Source of the DNA: Sphagnum compactum
Taxonomy: Eukaryota; Bryophyta; Sphagnopsida; Sphagnales
Direction of reading: 5' to 3'
Assembly (NCBI GenBank): GCA_965153455.1
Contig: OZ234497.1
Coordinates: 16,857,872 to 16,921,871 of the forward strand
Length of the DNA stretch: 64,000 bases
Position 1 is the stretch's first letter. The number at the start of each line of letters is the position of its first letter. Both the position numbers and the translations under genes were made by a program. Below the pieces are notes generated by a model, which saw nothing but the letters and a program-made list of their open reading frames with translations, ran no database searches and had not been told where the DNA came from. This document shows, in pieces, positions 13,285 through 26,137 of this stretch.

Positions 13285-16200
13285 ATGGCAACTCCAGGTG
13301 CAGTTTTAGGAGTGATTAGGGCTGCTAGGCCTCATCTAAAGAATGCAACGGAGCGGGTGGCTTTTGCAGTACATGCTGCATTCCTTGCAGCTGGCTACTC
13401 ATTGGTGGCCACGGGCACCAATGCAAATTCTTCTTCAGGTGAACCGTTTTGATCTCAATCTTCAGGATATTGGCAGTTTATTCACCAAAATTGAAGGTTT
13501 TGCCAAATTTCCACCCATTTGTCGTTTTCTTTCAGCGGTGTAATTTTATTGGAAGCAGAGAAATCTTTGACTGGTTGGTTGAGGAGTTCTATCGTGATTG
13601 ATGCGATAGAGAGCCCAGGTGCAGTGGAAGTACCTCCATGTGATGAGAAAATTGCATGGGTTGCATTTGGTATTTGTTTCAGGAATTGGAGAAGAAACAG
13701 AAGTTGGGGTTGATGGATGGGATGAGATGGATGGTGCATATGCATTCCGCTATTCAGGGAACAATGAGTTAGGGCTTTCTAAGTCAGTAACTGTCAAGTG
13801 TCTGGCTGTGGGTGACTCTCTCATGATTGATGCTATCTCTTCTGATGTAGACAACCCTGTACATTTGGAGCTCAAGTAAGTTTTCTAGTCAATATGCCTA
13901 TATGTTGGAAGGAGATCTTTGTCAAGGAAGATCTTTAGAGATCTTTGTCAAGGAAGGACACAAGAAAATTCCCAATCTTGGCACAATATCTTGTCTTACC
14001 ACCAAATTTTCCTCAGGAGTCATTGTTTTGAAGCCAATTGGTCTATCGGTTGTGAGTAATGGTCTTCATGTATGTATCAAATTGAGAAGAACCATCATTA
14101 GATTGTAATTGCTGAAAAATAGGAACACTTTGGGCTTCAAGGTTCAAGAACATAAGCAATGCTGAATTGGTTTGCTCAGCTTTGTAACAAGCCCTTGAAG
14201 CTTTCATAGTCACTTTTGTCCTGCATTCTTCTAAGGAGCCTATATGCTACATTTTGAGTGTGGATTGTGAAGTATTACTTTTGTTATGGCAGTTCACAGT
14301 AGGCATATGATCTCACTGAGCTTAGGGTTGGTTCTGATTATGAATCTGACCAAGTGCTGGTCTTTTGCAGGCCAAGTGAATATGCTATTGATGGGGATGC
14401 AGCCAACTATGCTGAGCAGTACACAGATTTGCCAGGCTTGGTGGAGCGTATCAATTCATCCATCCTTTCAAAGCTTACTCCACCTGCTGTGAAACCAACT
14501 CCTAGTGCAGCTTCCCCTACCAGGTTAGTCTCTGGAAGATTTCTCTTTGGATTTCTTTGTTGTCCTCATCATCCCTGTGGATTTGTTGCAGGAAGATATC
14601 AGATGTCAGTTTGATTCGGCAATGACAGCTGTATATATGACCTTAGTATCCCTGCTTAGTTCTTCCATGCCCCTTGCAACCTTTTTTGCTGATTGTGTTG
14701 GTGTTTTCCTGTTGGTACTGAAGCTTTGTGATCTTTCTGTGAGAGGTTTGCTTCTTCTGCACTGTAGTCTGTTCTATTTTTCCTTTTGGGTGGTCATGTT
14801 CTTTAAAGAGATGGAATATCTTAAATAAGCCCTTGGAAAGAGCAAATTGTTCTGACCTTGGTTTGTCTGAAACTGTCATTGTTTTAGAAAGGGACAGTTC
14901 CCTTACTGTCCCTTTCTAAAACTTCCCTTGGTTTCCTGTGGTCGAATTGTAAGCCTTGATCCTGAGTTTGTGTTTGCATTGTAAAGGAAAGAAAGGTCCT
15001 TGAAACCCTTGACCCACCCCTGTTCTTGCCTTGCTTTTCAGTGATGTTGTGGGACTGTATTTTGTACACCTCACTTGTGCTATCTAAAAGGTTAGTTACA
15101 GTTTCTTGCAATAGTTCAAACTTGTTGTGTTGTGGATGCGATGGCAGAGTTGGGCTAGGAGAGAGGTGCTCACCAGACGTTGTTAATCCTCTTCTTGATG
15201 AGCGGCAACCATTTCCATCTCCTGGGTATGTAAACTTTGCATTTTAAGTTTTTTCATCCCTCCTTTACTATGATCATCACATGAGTACCATACTCTATTT
15301 TTGGCCACAGGCAAAAGGATAGGGTGTTATGGTGGCCACCTTTTGTCCTTCTGCTGTTTCTCAATTGTCCATTCCAGTAGCTCTTATTGAGGTGTGACCA
15401 CAGGATCTGTGAGACCTTCCTGTCATCACAATGTGGTGGTTGGATTGAAAGGAGACTACAACAGTGGTATTAGCTGCCTGAAGACCTTAGTGGGGGGTGA
15501 CCTTGAAATAAGTTTCTTTTTCTGACAGCCAGATAGTGAGCATAGTGAAAGTCCAACAGCATCCATTTGATAAAATTCTTCACACACAAATCTGGAGTCC
15601 CTGGTCACATGGACTTTGTGAACATATTGTAAGATTTCTCTGGGCCTTGTAGGTGAACATGGTAACTAAGGAAGAATGACTATGATATTCTGTAGTTCAA
15701 AGGTCAACCAGGATTGGACAGAGAATTGTTAGCATATACCTGAGGCTGAAAGTGCTTCAGTATGTTGCTCACCACAAAGGGCTTATTGTACCAGGTAAAT
15801 ATCTCAGAACAGGGTTCTAGACATTTGTCAATTGTTGTTTGGGTTTGTCTGTGGCAGGATTGTATATCCTCATGTGCCTGCATATGGAAGCAGTGATCTT
15901 TATCCAACACCTGGTGCTGGAATTTTTGATCCAAGGTAAGGTTCTTACTGTTTCTGTCGTGCCATGTCACCTTCAATCTAGTGAGTTCTACAAATTAAAG
16001 ACCCACCCATTCTCCTCTTCTTTTTTTCTGTATTAGGGTCCAAAACTGTTGGTTGTTTCATTAGAGATGCATGAGAGATTCTATATTCCTGCAGGTCTGA
16101 TTTCTTTTCATTGACTCTTAGAGCTGTGAACTGGATGTTTATTATTAAGACCATTCTGTTAATTTTAAATGTAACTTTCTATTGTTTTTATTCATGGCTA

Positions 16201-17950
16201 TTTGAGAAACAGCTCAATTGGGAAGAACTTTTTGTGTGAAGCCAGTTAATAGGTGGTCTGCTACTGACAGAACTCCTTTACTTACTGTTTTTGCAGGTTT
16301 GAATTGGGATATGATGGGATGCTTCTAGGTGTGTATATTATTCTAGAACTTTTATTCTAATGTATAAAATCTGGCTGCATTTGCACATATGGGTGACTTG
16401 TCATTACCTTCTGTAACTCTGGCCAAGTTGCCATTGCTGTGTGTTCTGGAGTGGTCTAGCTTGAACCAAGTATTCCCCTCTCAACAATCCAGGAGCCCAG
16501 TCATGTTCTGCAATACTTCTGGCTGCTATTGTTGTGTCTATATTGTCTTAGGATGTCAATATTATTAGTCTTGTGTAGTCAGTGGATTTATTTTGGCTGT
16601 CTTGTAGCTATTATTTCCAGCATTCAATTTTGATTTGCAGAAATGACAAAGACTTGCAAGAACACAGTTGCTAACCTGTAGGGACATTTATTTGTTGAAT
16701 GTCTTCTGGGTTTCTCCAATGTGTCTTGACGAGGATGGGAGTTCCAGACAATTTTTCCTTGTTAGGAGCCAAGAGTGAGGGAAGTTGATGTGGTCTATTT
16801 TTCTGTTGCAGGACCAAATGATGCACGGTGGGGTCGCTTGGGTGGTCTGGAACCAGGAGTTGGAGTTCCTGACACTGGTGGAATGTAGGTCACCTGGGTC
16901 CTTCTTCAATCTGCTCCCTTGTCCTCTCTTTGGTTGCAATCTCCCTTTCCCTTATTTGTATGTCAAAATAGCATCCCCTGTATCATAAGGTGGGCTTCAT
17001 CGTTCTACGTATTCCAGCTCAGCTGGAGTCTTCTATGTCTTCCCCTGCATTGTCTTTGTTGGGTCCATCGGGCCTCTTATTTTCTCGACATCAAACAACT
17101 TCCTTCGCTCTCATTTAACTTCTCTATACTGTCAGATATATTCTGTCTGTTGAGTTGTATGTCTTCATTTTTTGACATGGTAGAGTCATCAGGAAAGAAA
17201 AATTGTGCTTCTCTTTCCTATAGGAGAAGATTTTCTTATCTGTGAGATGGAGAGGTTCATCTTAGCTTGCCGAACATGTTTCTGGATGGTTCCACAGTGA
17301 GAGGTGGTCTGGAAGCTTTTGAGCTTACTTATAGATCGTTTTAGACTACTCTGAAGAGAATGCTTTCATGAAAATGCTTTCTGGAAACCAGAACCGTCTT
17401 GTCATGAGAGGAAACCAAACCTCCTTGTCAAATGGATGTGCAGAAATGATGGACCTCTGCTCAGTGGGGTCATGTACCTGGTTTTAATCAGCTTCCTTGA
17501 CCCTGAACCCTAGGGTAGTTCTTTGTGAGGTAACACCTTTTTAATCCTGTATTTGTTATCATTTTTCCTTTTGTTCTTGCAGAGGTATGGTGCCAGGTGC
17601 TAGATTTGAGCCATATGGACCCCCAGGTGTACCAGGTTTTGAACAGAATCGCTTTGCAAGGTGAGCTGGTTCAACCTCCTTATTAGCACTGTGTGCCTTA
17701 TCAGCTCTCAGACTCAGGCATCAATGTAGTGAGCTGCTTGACATATTTAAAAGAGGGAGTGTTGTGCTGGGAAGATGAGGGAACCAGTAAGTACCCATGA
17801 CAATTGCAGCAAGTTGTACAAAAGTGATGTACTAGATTCAATGGACACTGAGATCAGAGTTTGTCTTGTTTGATGCTTTGCATGTGCAGAGGGGCTCCAC
17901 CTCCTCCAGGAGTTCACCCTGACCTGGAGCACTTTGCACCAGGTTTCTGA
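13285..17950 (+). CDS. Proteasome regulator PI31 (PSMF1-like)
   Basis: PI31 proteins bind the 20S proteasome and modulate its activity and transport. Coding exons: 13285-13438, 13683-13875, 14371-14523, 15148-15225, 15858-15935, 16297-16328, 16812-16884, 17583-17660 and 17890-17950. They total 900 nt (299 aa), against about 300 aa in Arabidopsis. The N-terminus (VIRAARPHLKN..ERVAFAVHAAFLAAGY) and the stretch GWDEMDGAYAFRY..VKCLAVGDSL form the PI31 N-terminal (FP-type) domain. The C-terminal third is Gly/Pro-rich, with FEPYGPPGVPGFEQ and a final GVHPDLEHFAPGF, as in plant PI31. A non-coding first exon ends near 12173. The start is the first in-frame ATG that opens with the family's N-terminus. 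The gene converges on the MFS gene, with stop codons about 600 bp apart. Confidence 0.92.
14881..14922. repeat. Perfect 17-bp hairpin inside a PI31 intron
   Basis: GTTTTAGAAAGGGACAG (14881-14897) is followed by an 8-nt loop and its exact reverse complement (14906-14922). It lies in the intron between coding exons 3 and 4. The arms are perfect, so it is either recent or maintained. Confidence 0.9.
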
Positions 17951-18551
17951 GAGGCATACTGGTTTGTGGCACATTGCAACGATGCAATGGCAGCAGCAAA
18001 ACAACAGAAGCCATAAAAAGGAATCATAGTGGGTGTACATCTGCTTTTGATCAGTCCTGTGTCTTTAGGGCAAATGCTACTAATTGATCCCCACAGTAGC
18101 ATTAGCATAGTGATGTGGGAGCATGTGAAGTGTCAGCAATGGGGGACTTGCAAAGTGTCCTTTTGACACCATAGAGTAAATCTTGTATGAAAATGGAGAG
18201 AGGATATTCTTACATACTAGGAACACTATAAGACAGTAGTCTCTTCTGGGTTGGGAGATTTAGTGCTTGTGAGTAGTTCTGTAGAGTGGTCAGCAGCAAA
18301 ACACTCCTTCCCATCTGTAAATTTCAAAGACAATTTTGTCTGTACATGGTGAAACAGGGCCAGTCCCTAAAATTTTCTCCAGGATGTAAGACATCTCTCC
18401 TTGCCATCGATCCAAGCTGCACAAAACTTTTAAGCAAAATCTCACATCATAGAAGAGTTTGTATCAGATACACAATAAGATGTGCCAGGTTGCAACATTT
18501 ACAGAACAGAAAAAATTATGTCTTCTACAAAGAAGATTTTGCCGAGAAATT

Positions 18552-21500
18552 TTACTTTGACTGCAGTCTTTCATACAATCGCCTTGTCCTCATGGTCAAA
18601 ACTAATAAACACACTGTGGCACCACTTAAGCAGACCAAAGCTAATAGTAGTAGAGAGAACCCAAAGCAGCGTTGTCCATAGCAAGTGTTCTCATCATCAT
18701 CGTTCCATACCATATCTGGGAACTTCTTGTGGTAGTACAGCACTTCCCGGTCATAAAGATACCCAACCAATTTGTCGGATAGGAGATACGCTCCTATTGG
18801 ACCTGTTGATCTGCCAACAACATTGCACATAGAACTTAGATAGCATAATAAAAAATTCTAGGCATTCCCATTCTGTATGTAATTGTGAAAAGTTAATTTC
18901 AATTCAGTGCGAAACCAAAAAGGAAATTCGATTAGCACTTTGATCGGTGGTGAGTAAACATTCTTTGAGAAGTGTTTGGAAAGAAAGCGAGGGAAAAAAA
19001 GGGAAAAAAAAGGTGCTTACACAATGGTCTTGTAAATAGCAGCAAATTGTTTGAAACCAAAAACCTCAGATATGATACATGGAAAGAGGCTCCAGAAAGC
19101 CCCATATGCAAGTCCCACTAGTGCAGATCCAACATACAGAATCTCTATAGCTGCTTGACCCCACACCGAAACAGTCAGATTTCATGGCAAGTTAGGCCAT
19201 GCAAGAAGCACAATGAAGATGGAACAACCTCTTTCTAATAAGTGTATCAAAAGAATTTGCATATTGGAGGTGTGGTGATGCAGAGAATAGACCTACAAAA
19301 AGGTTGACAGTCAATTTAGCAAGACTTACATCCGATTGCAAGGAGTAGACAGCCAGCCATTAAGCTCAAATGAGCAGCAGCAAGACAAACAGGCCTTGGG
19401 ATTCCTCTTCTTAGCATCACATCTGAACCATATCTGCAACAACCATTCCCTTGCACTTTCTCAGCTTCACAGAAAACAGGGCGCAGGTCTGCTTTACAAA
19501 GTGGTAAGACTGGGTTCAAATTCCTCTCTGGATGCATACTCAATTGTATCCACAAACACCATTCCATCCACTTGTAAAAGAAGTTTGCTGCTCAATCAAA
19601 GAGTTAACAAAATAATATATATAAGCGTGAGAGCCTGAAGCTCAGATTGTTATTGAGTCTAAAGTCTCAATTAGTTTTGCTTTTGAGATTATTCTATTAT
19701 CTGGATAGAAACTATGCACAGTTGTCAGCAGATTTATACCCAGCTATAAGGCGGCCCATGCAGCTCCAGATACTGAAAAGGTCCACGTATAGGTCAACTT
19801 TATCAGCATCCAGTGCCTTGCCCATCTACCCATATATCCAACAAATTGTCAGGAAAACAACACGAAGAGAGTGCCAAGCACAGTAAAGCTGAATACAATT
19901 GTTACTGTCCTTCGTGAAAATGCTTGATAACTTAAGGAAGGAAACATGCAGTTTTGCAATAACCAGGACTTGGAACAATTTTTAGGCGTGATAGAAACAT
20001 TGGAAGAAAAATGCTGAGTTTTGGTTCATTTTGGGGCAAACTTGTGGTGCCATGAAACCTCCTTGCTGAATGAAAGGATTAAGTGTACATTGACATACCT
20101 GAGACAAATTGTTGATAACGGCCAACCCAGAACCTGGTCCAGTCATCACGAGGAATGAAAGAACCCTGCATCCATATTCTGAATGAGAAACCAAAAATCC
20201 CATCATTGGGACCAGAGACTGGAGACACCAGTCACAAGTAATGAGAGCTTCAGTGCTCCTCAGATCCCATCAAAGGATTGAAACATTCACAAGAGCATGA
20301 TGCCTTGTGTTTCAAAAGCATGTTTTGACCTTGTCTAGGTGAGAGACCTAGTAAAACTACCAAAGCTCATTTTCCCTTTAAAACCACTTTTTGTGAATGT
20401 TGTTTCATTGGATCTGAGGAGGTTGGGTACCAGAAATCGAGACTCCAGATTGCATCCCACAAAGAAAAGTTGGGATATTCCTGCATACTGAGCTGAATTG
20501 CATCCTCCTGTTTCTCCACAACCAAATGCCCGAGTGCATCATCTTCAAAACTCTTCTCAAAGTCTTCCTTGAGAGGCTGATTTGCATCCTCTCTCACCTT
20601 GACAATCTCTGCCCCGCCATAGCCACACATAATGTAATACTTCAGCCTAACCCGTGTAAATCTTACACCCAATTCACACAAAAAGAGCAGGTTGGACTGG
20701 TAACACAAACCCACCACCGTCTATAAATCTTCAAAGACAATTAAGTACTTGGGTACATGGGCACTTGACCTATTTGCATCCTCTGATTCCCTCAATTGTT
20801 TCTTGCTATACATGAAACAAGTACTTACAATTTCTGGAAAAGCTAGAGGGAAAAATGGGCTCAATTACTCCACAGCCCAAATCTCACAAGAGTCCACAAG
20901 ATGAACCTGAGAATTCAGTGTTTAAACTCTAGACCCACTCAAGACAAGTTACAGGTTAGGCATTTAGTACCCTCAACAGCCTGCAAGTTTGCAGTCACGA
21001 TTCCATTCGAGCCAAGTGCACTCTCAGAGTCTTCAGATTCGATTCTGGCTAGTGCAACTGTGGAAGAGTTACAAGCATTCTCTTCACTCTTGGAAGGAGA
21101 CAAATAGGCCACCTCAGTCTCTTGCTTTGGCAGCCTTTGATAGTTAAGGAAGTGTTCAAATATACTGAGGTGTCTGTAAAGAACCTGCAATTGCAAAACT
21201 TTAGTATAAGAATAACTGCTGTAGAAATGTCCACAACTGCACAATTTTGCATTAGCATGGATTGTATCTTGCATTGGTATGAAAACAATCAAAGCTTTAC
21301 CATGAAGCCCTTCACATGCCTAAAGAACTTCAGGGACTCCACTGAGCTACTTTCTAGAAATTCCATTTGATTAGCAGCACATTCTGTTTGAGAACTTCAA
21401 AACTGAATGCAAACCTTGTGATTCAAGATTAGATTATGACGAAACGGAAAGGAAGAAGAGGGGTTGGAACTCAAAGAGCATACCGGGACAAGAAATGTGA

Positions 21501-23855
21501 AAACCATTAGAGAAAACATAATGATGGCAAAGGCTACCAGAATTGATGATGACAATTCATCATCCACAACTGCCTGCAGCCACCCAAAGACTTCATCACT
21601 CAGGCATATAGCACTGGTGTCATAAGACTGCACAACCATACTTTTGTACATGTAAAGAAGTTGAGAGATCTTGCAGTTAGCCTTTCTAAAATTCAAGTGT
21701 ATAACTCCCAGATCTGCACCTGCAAATGCTACCATTCAAATTTAGCATGATGAAAGCTTTTGGGTACTCTTTATGCAAATCTCATCAACATTGACGTACT
21801 TGTGACAAACACATTGTATGTATTCTTCACAAAGATCAAATCAAATGTATCTCTTAAACTAGTCATGCTCAAAAAGACGGATCCTATCATTTTGTCTTTT
21901 GTGTGCACCATTGCAGATTGCCCACAAGCTCACTTGAATGGGAAAATCATGAATCTGCACAATGGAGTGAGGGATGTACTTGCACAATGACAGTCGCCAG
22001 AAGGAAAAAAACCAGCAGTAGGAATGCCCCCTGCATATGCAAATCGGTGTTACAGAAACTCAGTAAACTTTAAGTATTGTTGAATATGTAAATGAATGAT
22101 TCATAAAATTTTGTGAAACAAGGGCTTTTGTAAGTACTCACATAAGTGAAATGGAACCTCTGCTTCACGCTTGATTTGCTCCCATCTGAAGGAAATCGCC
22201 GAATAAATGGCACTACTGCTAGACTAACAACAGCTGGTGTTGTTGCTATTAACAACACAAACTTGTTGACATTCGGCTTCAAAAAAGCTTTATATATCTG
22301 GCACCCACTAATTGCAAACACTTGTGTCAGGAACAAAGAATTGGTGGCACCAGAATTGATACAAGCTCTGATACAAGATGGCCGAGAAACTAAACCATCT
22401 GCTAGTTCACAGGACCTCTGATAAAATCACTGATATAGAGACCCTTCAGCTTCAAGAAAAACATATGAAAACCACCATAATCCAGGAGTGGATGGATGGC
22501 AGCATACCGTGACAAAAATGGCACCACTTAGCCCAGTTTCAGCTTTCAATACACCTGTTACTGTTCCTGGGCTCTCCTGAAAGTTCTGCAGGCTATGCAG
22601 ACCCAACGGAAAAAAAAAAAAAACCATCTCTTCAGTACAACAGCTTGCAGACATCTCTGCCTTGAGATGCAGCAAATTATAGCCGACAAAAAAAATCGAA
22701 AGCAGAGAGAAAAGCAACATACTTTGTGAAAAGGGCAGCAGTATCCATCCAACTGTCACCTCCCATACCAACTCCGATTGCAAGGCATAGCTACCCTTCC
22801 CATCCCACACAAAACTTGTCAGTCTCCCATCTTCAGAACCCATCTCTGGTCCACATGCACGTAGTGCAGGTTGCCACCCTTTGAGCAATGCCAAACTAAA
22901 ACAAAGCAGATTGGCACACTTATGAAGATTGCAAAATAGGAATGATGGGTTGAGAAAGAGGACTGTGAAAAGGTTTTTCCAAACAAAGAGCACATCTCAA
23001 AATGTACAATTGTATCTCAGCCTTCCAGAATCCTTTGGGTACACAAGAAGAACAAACTTACCAGCCAATATGGTGGCAAAATTTTTCTTGTTATGGTCAT
23101 CCACAGCTGCAGGCAGACCCCAACACATGAAAATTAATTGCAATGCAACAAGTGAATAATAACTATGCAAGCAAAACAGGCACTGAAATTGCACGAAAAC
23201 TGGTCTGAGTGCTCAAGATAACGTTGGGTGTCAAACATCACATTTTCACAAAGCCTTGGAAGAAAAAAAATGTAACTCACAGTGATGTAGCCACTGAAAT
23301 GAAGAAGGGCGCCTATAGAGACAGTAACAAATGGTGGATACAAATTGTAAAGAATTCCTCCAATCACTCCAAAACATGACCCAAAATCCTTTGCAGCACC
23401 AATGCCATCTACTTGTTCTTGTGTGAAGTTAAGCACCTCCTTCAGATGTTCACTGTACACCGCAAAGGTGTAAGTGAGACCCGCACATGCCTGCAACAAA
23501 ACCACAAATCCCTCCCATCAATCCATTTTTTTGTTGCAATTGCCAACTAAACTGCACATCAAAGATTTGACTCTTGATTCTCCTGGAACAGAAATCCCTA
23601 ATCATATTCTACAAAACCACATGCTAATAAATAAGAGATTGAAACACGATCCAACCATGAGGATCTTGCAATACATTGATTCCAAAAACAATTCTCAATC
23701 AAATACTAGATATGCAAGTCCATTGAGCATGCAGAAGAAGATGCTTATCAAATCAAAGCTTTCATGAACAGCTGCATATTGGAGATGGTGGGGGCCTGAG
23801 CTTGTACCTGAATGGCCATACCTGAAGCCAGGCATGCCCATCTATCCACCCCCAT
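18552..23855 (-). CDS. Nodulin-like major facilitator superfamily transporter
   Basis: This is an integral membrane transporter of the plant nodulin-like (NFD4-type) MFS group; the substrate is unknown. Fifteen exons in transcript order: 23855-23808, 23490-23281, 23106-23062, 22790-22723, 22592-22508, 22297-22142, 22030-21980, 21573-21484, 21184-20971, 20608-20431, 20165-20099, 19825-19740, 19433-19330, 19150-19021 and 18810-18552. They total 1791 nt (596 aa). The N-terminal nodulin-like domain shows ACAGLTYTFAVYS, GAAKDFGSCFGV and YNLYPPF, then SWMDTAALFTNLQNF and GLSGAIF. A hydrophilic acidic loop (about residues 255-380) separates it from the second half, which has TGPGSGLAVINNLSQ, LVGLAYGAFWSLFP and ISEVFGFKQF. 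The last exon carries GPIGAYLLS, a Cys-containing luminal loop and a final membrane span. ATG 23855 is the only in-frame Met after an upstream stop. The SWMDTA exon joins correctly only if the TAG acceptor before CCTGCAG is used. Confidence 0.9.
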
Positions 23856-25500
23856 CTCTCCTTGGAATCCACCAGTACTTGTGCCTCTTATACCACCTGA
23901 GCATCCAGGTTGTTTCTAATGGAGAAATCCTTCTTCACACAAGGCCAGTGCAGAATCACCAATGACAGCAAAGACTAGTAATGCACATGATCTGCACAGG
24001 AGCAACAACACATTGACAATAAAAAAAAGGAACAAAAAACACCACATCTGTGCATCAAACCACTACTTCTTTCTACTTGGATTCCTTCAGCTGCAACAGC
24101 TTCTTGAGAGATCAAAGAGATCTCTGCGAAGATCCTTGCCGAGATTGCCAGATTGCAAACCCGTGATCTATCATCTAGTGCTAGTCTCTCTTCTGGATCC
24201 AGACAATGTCAGTACAAGTGATCGACAAAAGCTTGCCATCTCTCTGACGTTCACTGCACATGGGTTAAATAGGTCGCTTCATGGATGGAAGGGATCCATG
24301 AACATGAAAACTTCAGGGATAAGAACCCATCTTCGAAAAACCATCGCATCACTCAGATGGTTTCTCATGTGCAAGGTGTGTATGGAGATCTAACTAAGCA
24401 CTGGAGACTAGATGCAGGAGGCAAATCTCATGAGTACTACAACAATCTGTGGAGTTAGCTAGATCTGCCTTTGACTTCTTCTTGTTCTTTATGGAAACCA
24501 CGACAATAGGGAGTTGTACCTGCCACTGCCACACAACACGTCTGCTGCTGGTGCTGCTCCTGGTGGCTGCTGGTGGGCGCCGCTGTTGCTGCCGTGAAGC
24601 TCCAGTCTAAGAAAGGAAAGCAGTATCGAGGCCCTAGATCTCCACGCAGCTTGCTGCCGCGTACTACCTACTACTGTTGCTCTTCCTGCAGCAACCGTCA
24701 GAATGTAAAATTTTCTATTTACGAATACACCCGGGACAACCAGCTCCCCTTCCCTCGTCAAAAGCTTCCAGTACCCACAAGAGGGTAAAACAATCGCAGA
24801 ACAATCACAACACTACCATCTGTACAGAAAGACAAACAAGCAAACAAATCAAACCAAACCAAACCAAACCAAGAAACAACAACAACAACAACAAACACGA
24901 GATTCAAAAACTCTTGTAGAGATTTTTCTCTTGGGACAGAGGAGCTACAATGCGGCAACAGATGTTTGTCTCTAAACTCTTTGTTTTTTCTCCTGGGATT
25001 CACCTTCTTGTCCATTCCATTTTTGTCTAGTGAAAGATTGAAGCTTTGGGTGATGTACAGGGTGATTGCAGCTTTGGGTGAATTATTTTGATTCGCATAA
25101 TCCATTATGAGATTGATATCTGAGGGACAAAAAATCTCTGCTTCTTCTTCTTCTTCTTCCTTTTCCTCTTGAGGAACAAATCTCCTCCTCCTTCTCCTCC
25201 TCCTCCTCCTCCTCCTCTTCTCCTTCTTTTCTGTTGGAACTTTGTCCTTTTGGGATCAGAAACAGAAGTCGGAATTTCTGGCAGTTTGCAGAGAGACAGA
25301 CATCATCTCCTTTATTTTTTGCAGCTGCTACAACTTCAACCCAACTCCAAATCTTCAAACCCAAAAAACAAAAAACCTTCTCAAAAATTTGGCCTTTCAA
25401 GAGCTTCAAACTTAAATCTTCAAGAAAAGATGGCACGTCTTCAGGGAAGATGCTAAATACTAAACACCCCTCTAATGACTCCTTTATCTTCAGGACTTGC
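23856..25500 (-). promoter_or_regulatory. Leader and promoter region of the MFS gene
   Basis: No other gene is apparent here. The sequence is moderately GC-rich near 24450-24700, and the strand that would be transcribed becomes GA-rich around 25140-25230, as many plant leaders do. A spliced 5' UTR is likely, but I cannot fix the transcription start. Confidence 0.35.
25141..25228 (+). repeat. (TTC)n/(TCC)n microsatellite
   Basis: A pyrimidine-rich trinucleotide tract runs through this interval: TTC repeats first, then TCC repeats after a short interruption. On the MFS transcript strand it reads GAA/GGA, which is common in plant 5' leaders. Confidence 0.9.
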
Positions 25501-26137
25501 ATTATTAAGTCTCCATAAGATTAAATATAATGGAAATTTTTTGATCCAAAATCTGAAGAAGTCTATAACAATCTAGGCTTTATATAGAAATGAAAATAAA
25601 AGAAAAGAAAAGAAAATAATTATTATTTTTGGTTTAAATTAGACAAGAGTAATTGAAAAAATACTTTTTTTGCAAAAGCTTTTTTTTTAACCTCAGATAT
25701 CCATCTGCAAACAACAACATGATCATCAATCATTCAACCATTGAAAAAAAATTAATTTAATTAAATTTGAAACTTAAAAAAAAAGAAAAGCAAATATGGG
25801 TACCAGAATGTAGAAACCCAACTCTTTTTGTGATGCAAGTTCAAGATCAGTTTTTTTTTCTTTTTTTTCTTTTTTTATTAAATTTTCGTGATATAAAAAC
25901 ATTGGCCATTTGTTCCCAGAAATTTAGCAAAATTGGTCATATTTGCACTAGAAAGCAAAAATTTCCCAATTTGTTTTTTTTCAAAAAAATAATAAAATTT
26001 GTTGAAAGAAAAAACATTGCTCAAGATGCATTATGTTTAACTTTGATGATTTTAGTGACAATATTTATGAGTAAATTATATGTAAAAGATTGATTTGTGT
26101 AAAAGAGCACTAGACAATAAGATGAAAGTTATTTTTA

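Noticed and set aside
18552-18830. Independent short membrane protein starting MCNVVGRS
   Set aside because: The first seven codons lie in an intron; the rest is the last exon of the MFS gene after the AG acceptor at 18811.
22427-22993. 188-codon minus-strand open frame
   Set aside because: It mixes exon and intron of the MFS gene. The real exons 22790-22723 and 22592-22508 use different frames from most of this ORF.
25083-25502. Long minus-strand frame rich in Glu and Arg
   Set aside because: It is produced by the (TTC)n/(TCC)n tract in the MFS leader; no homologous domain and no splice partner.
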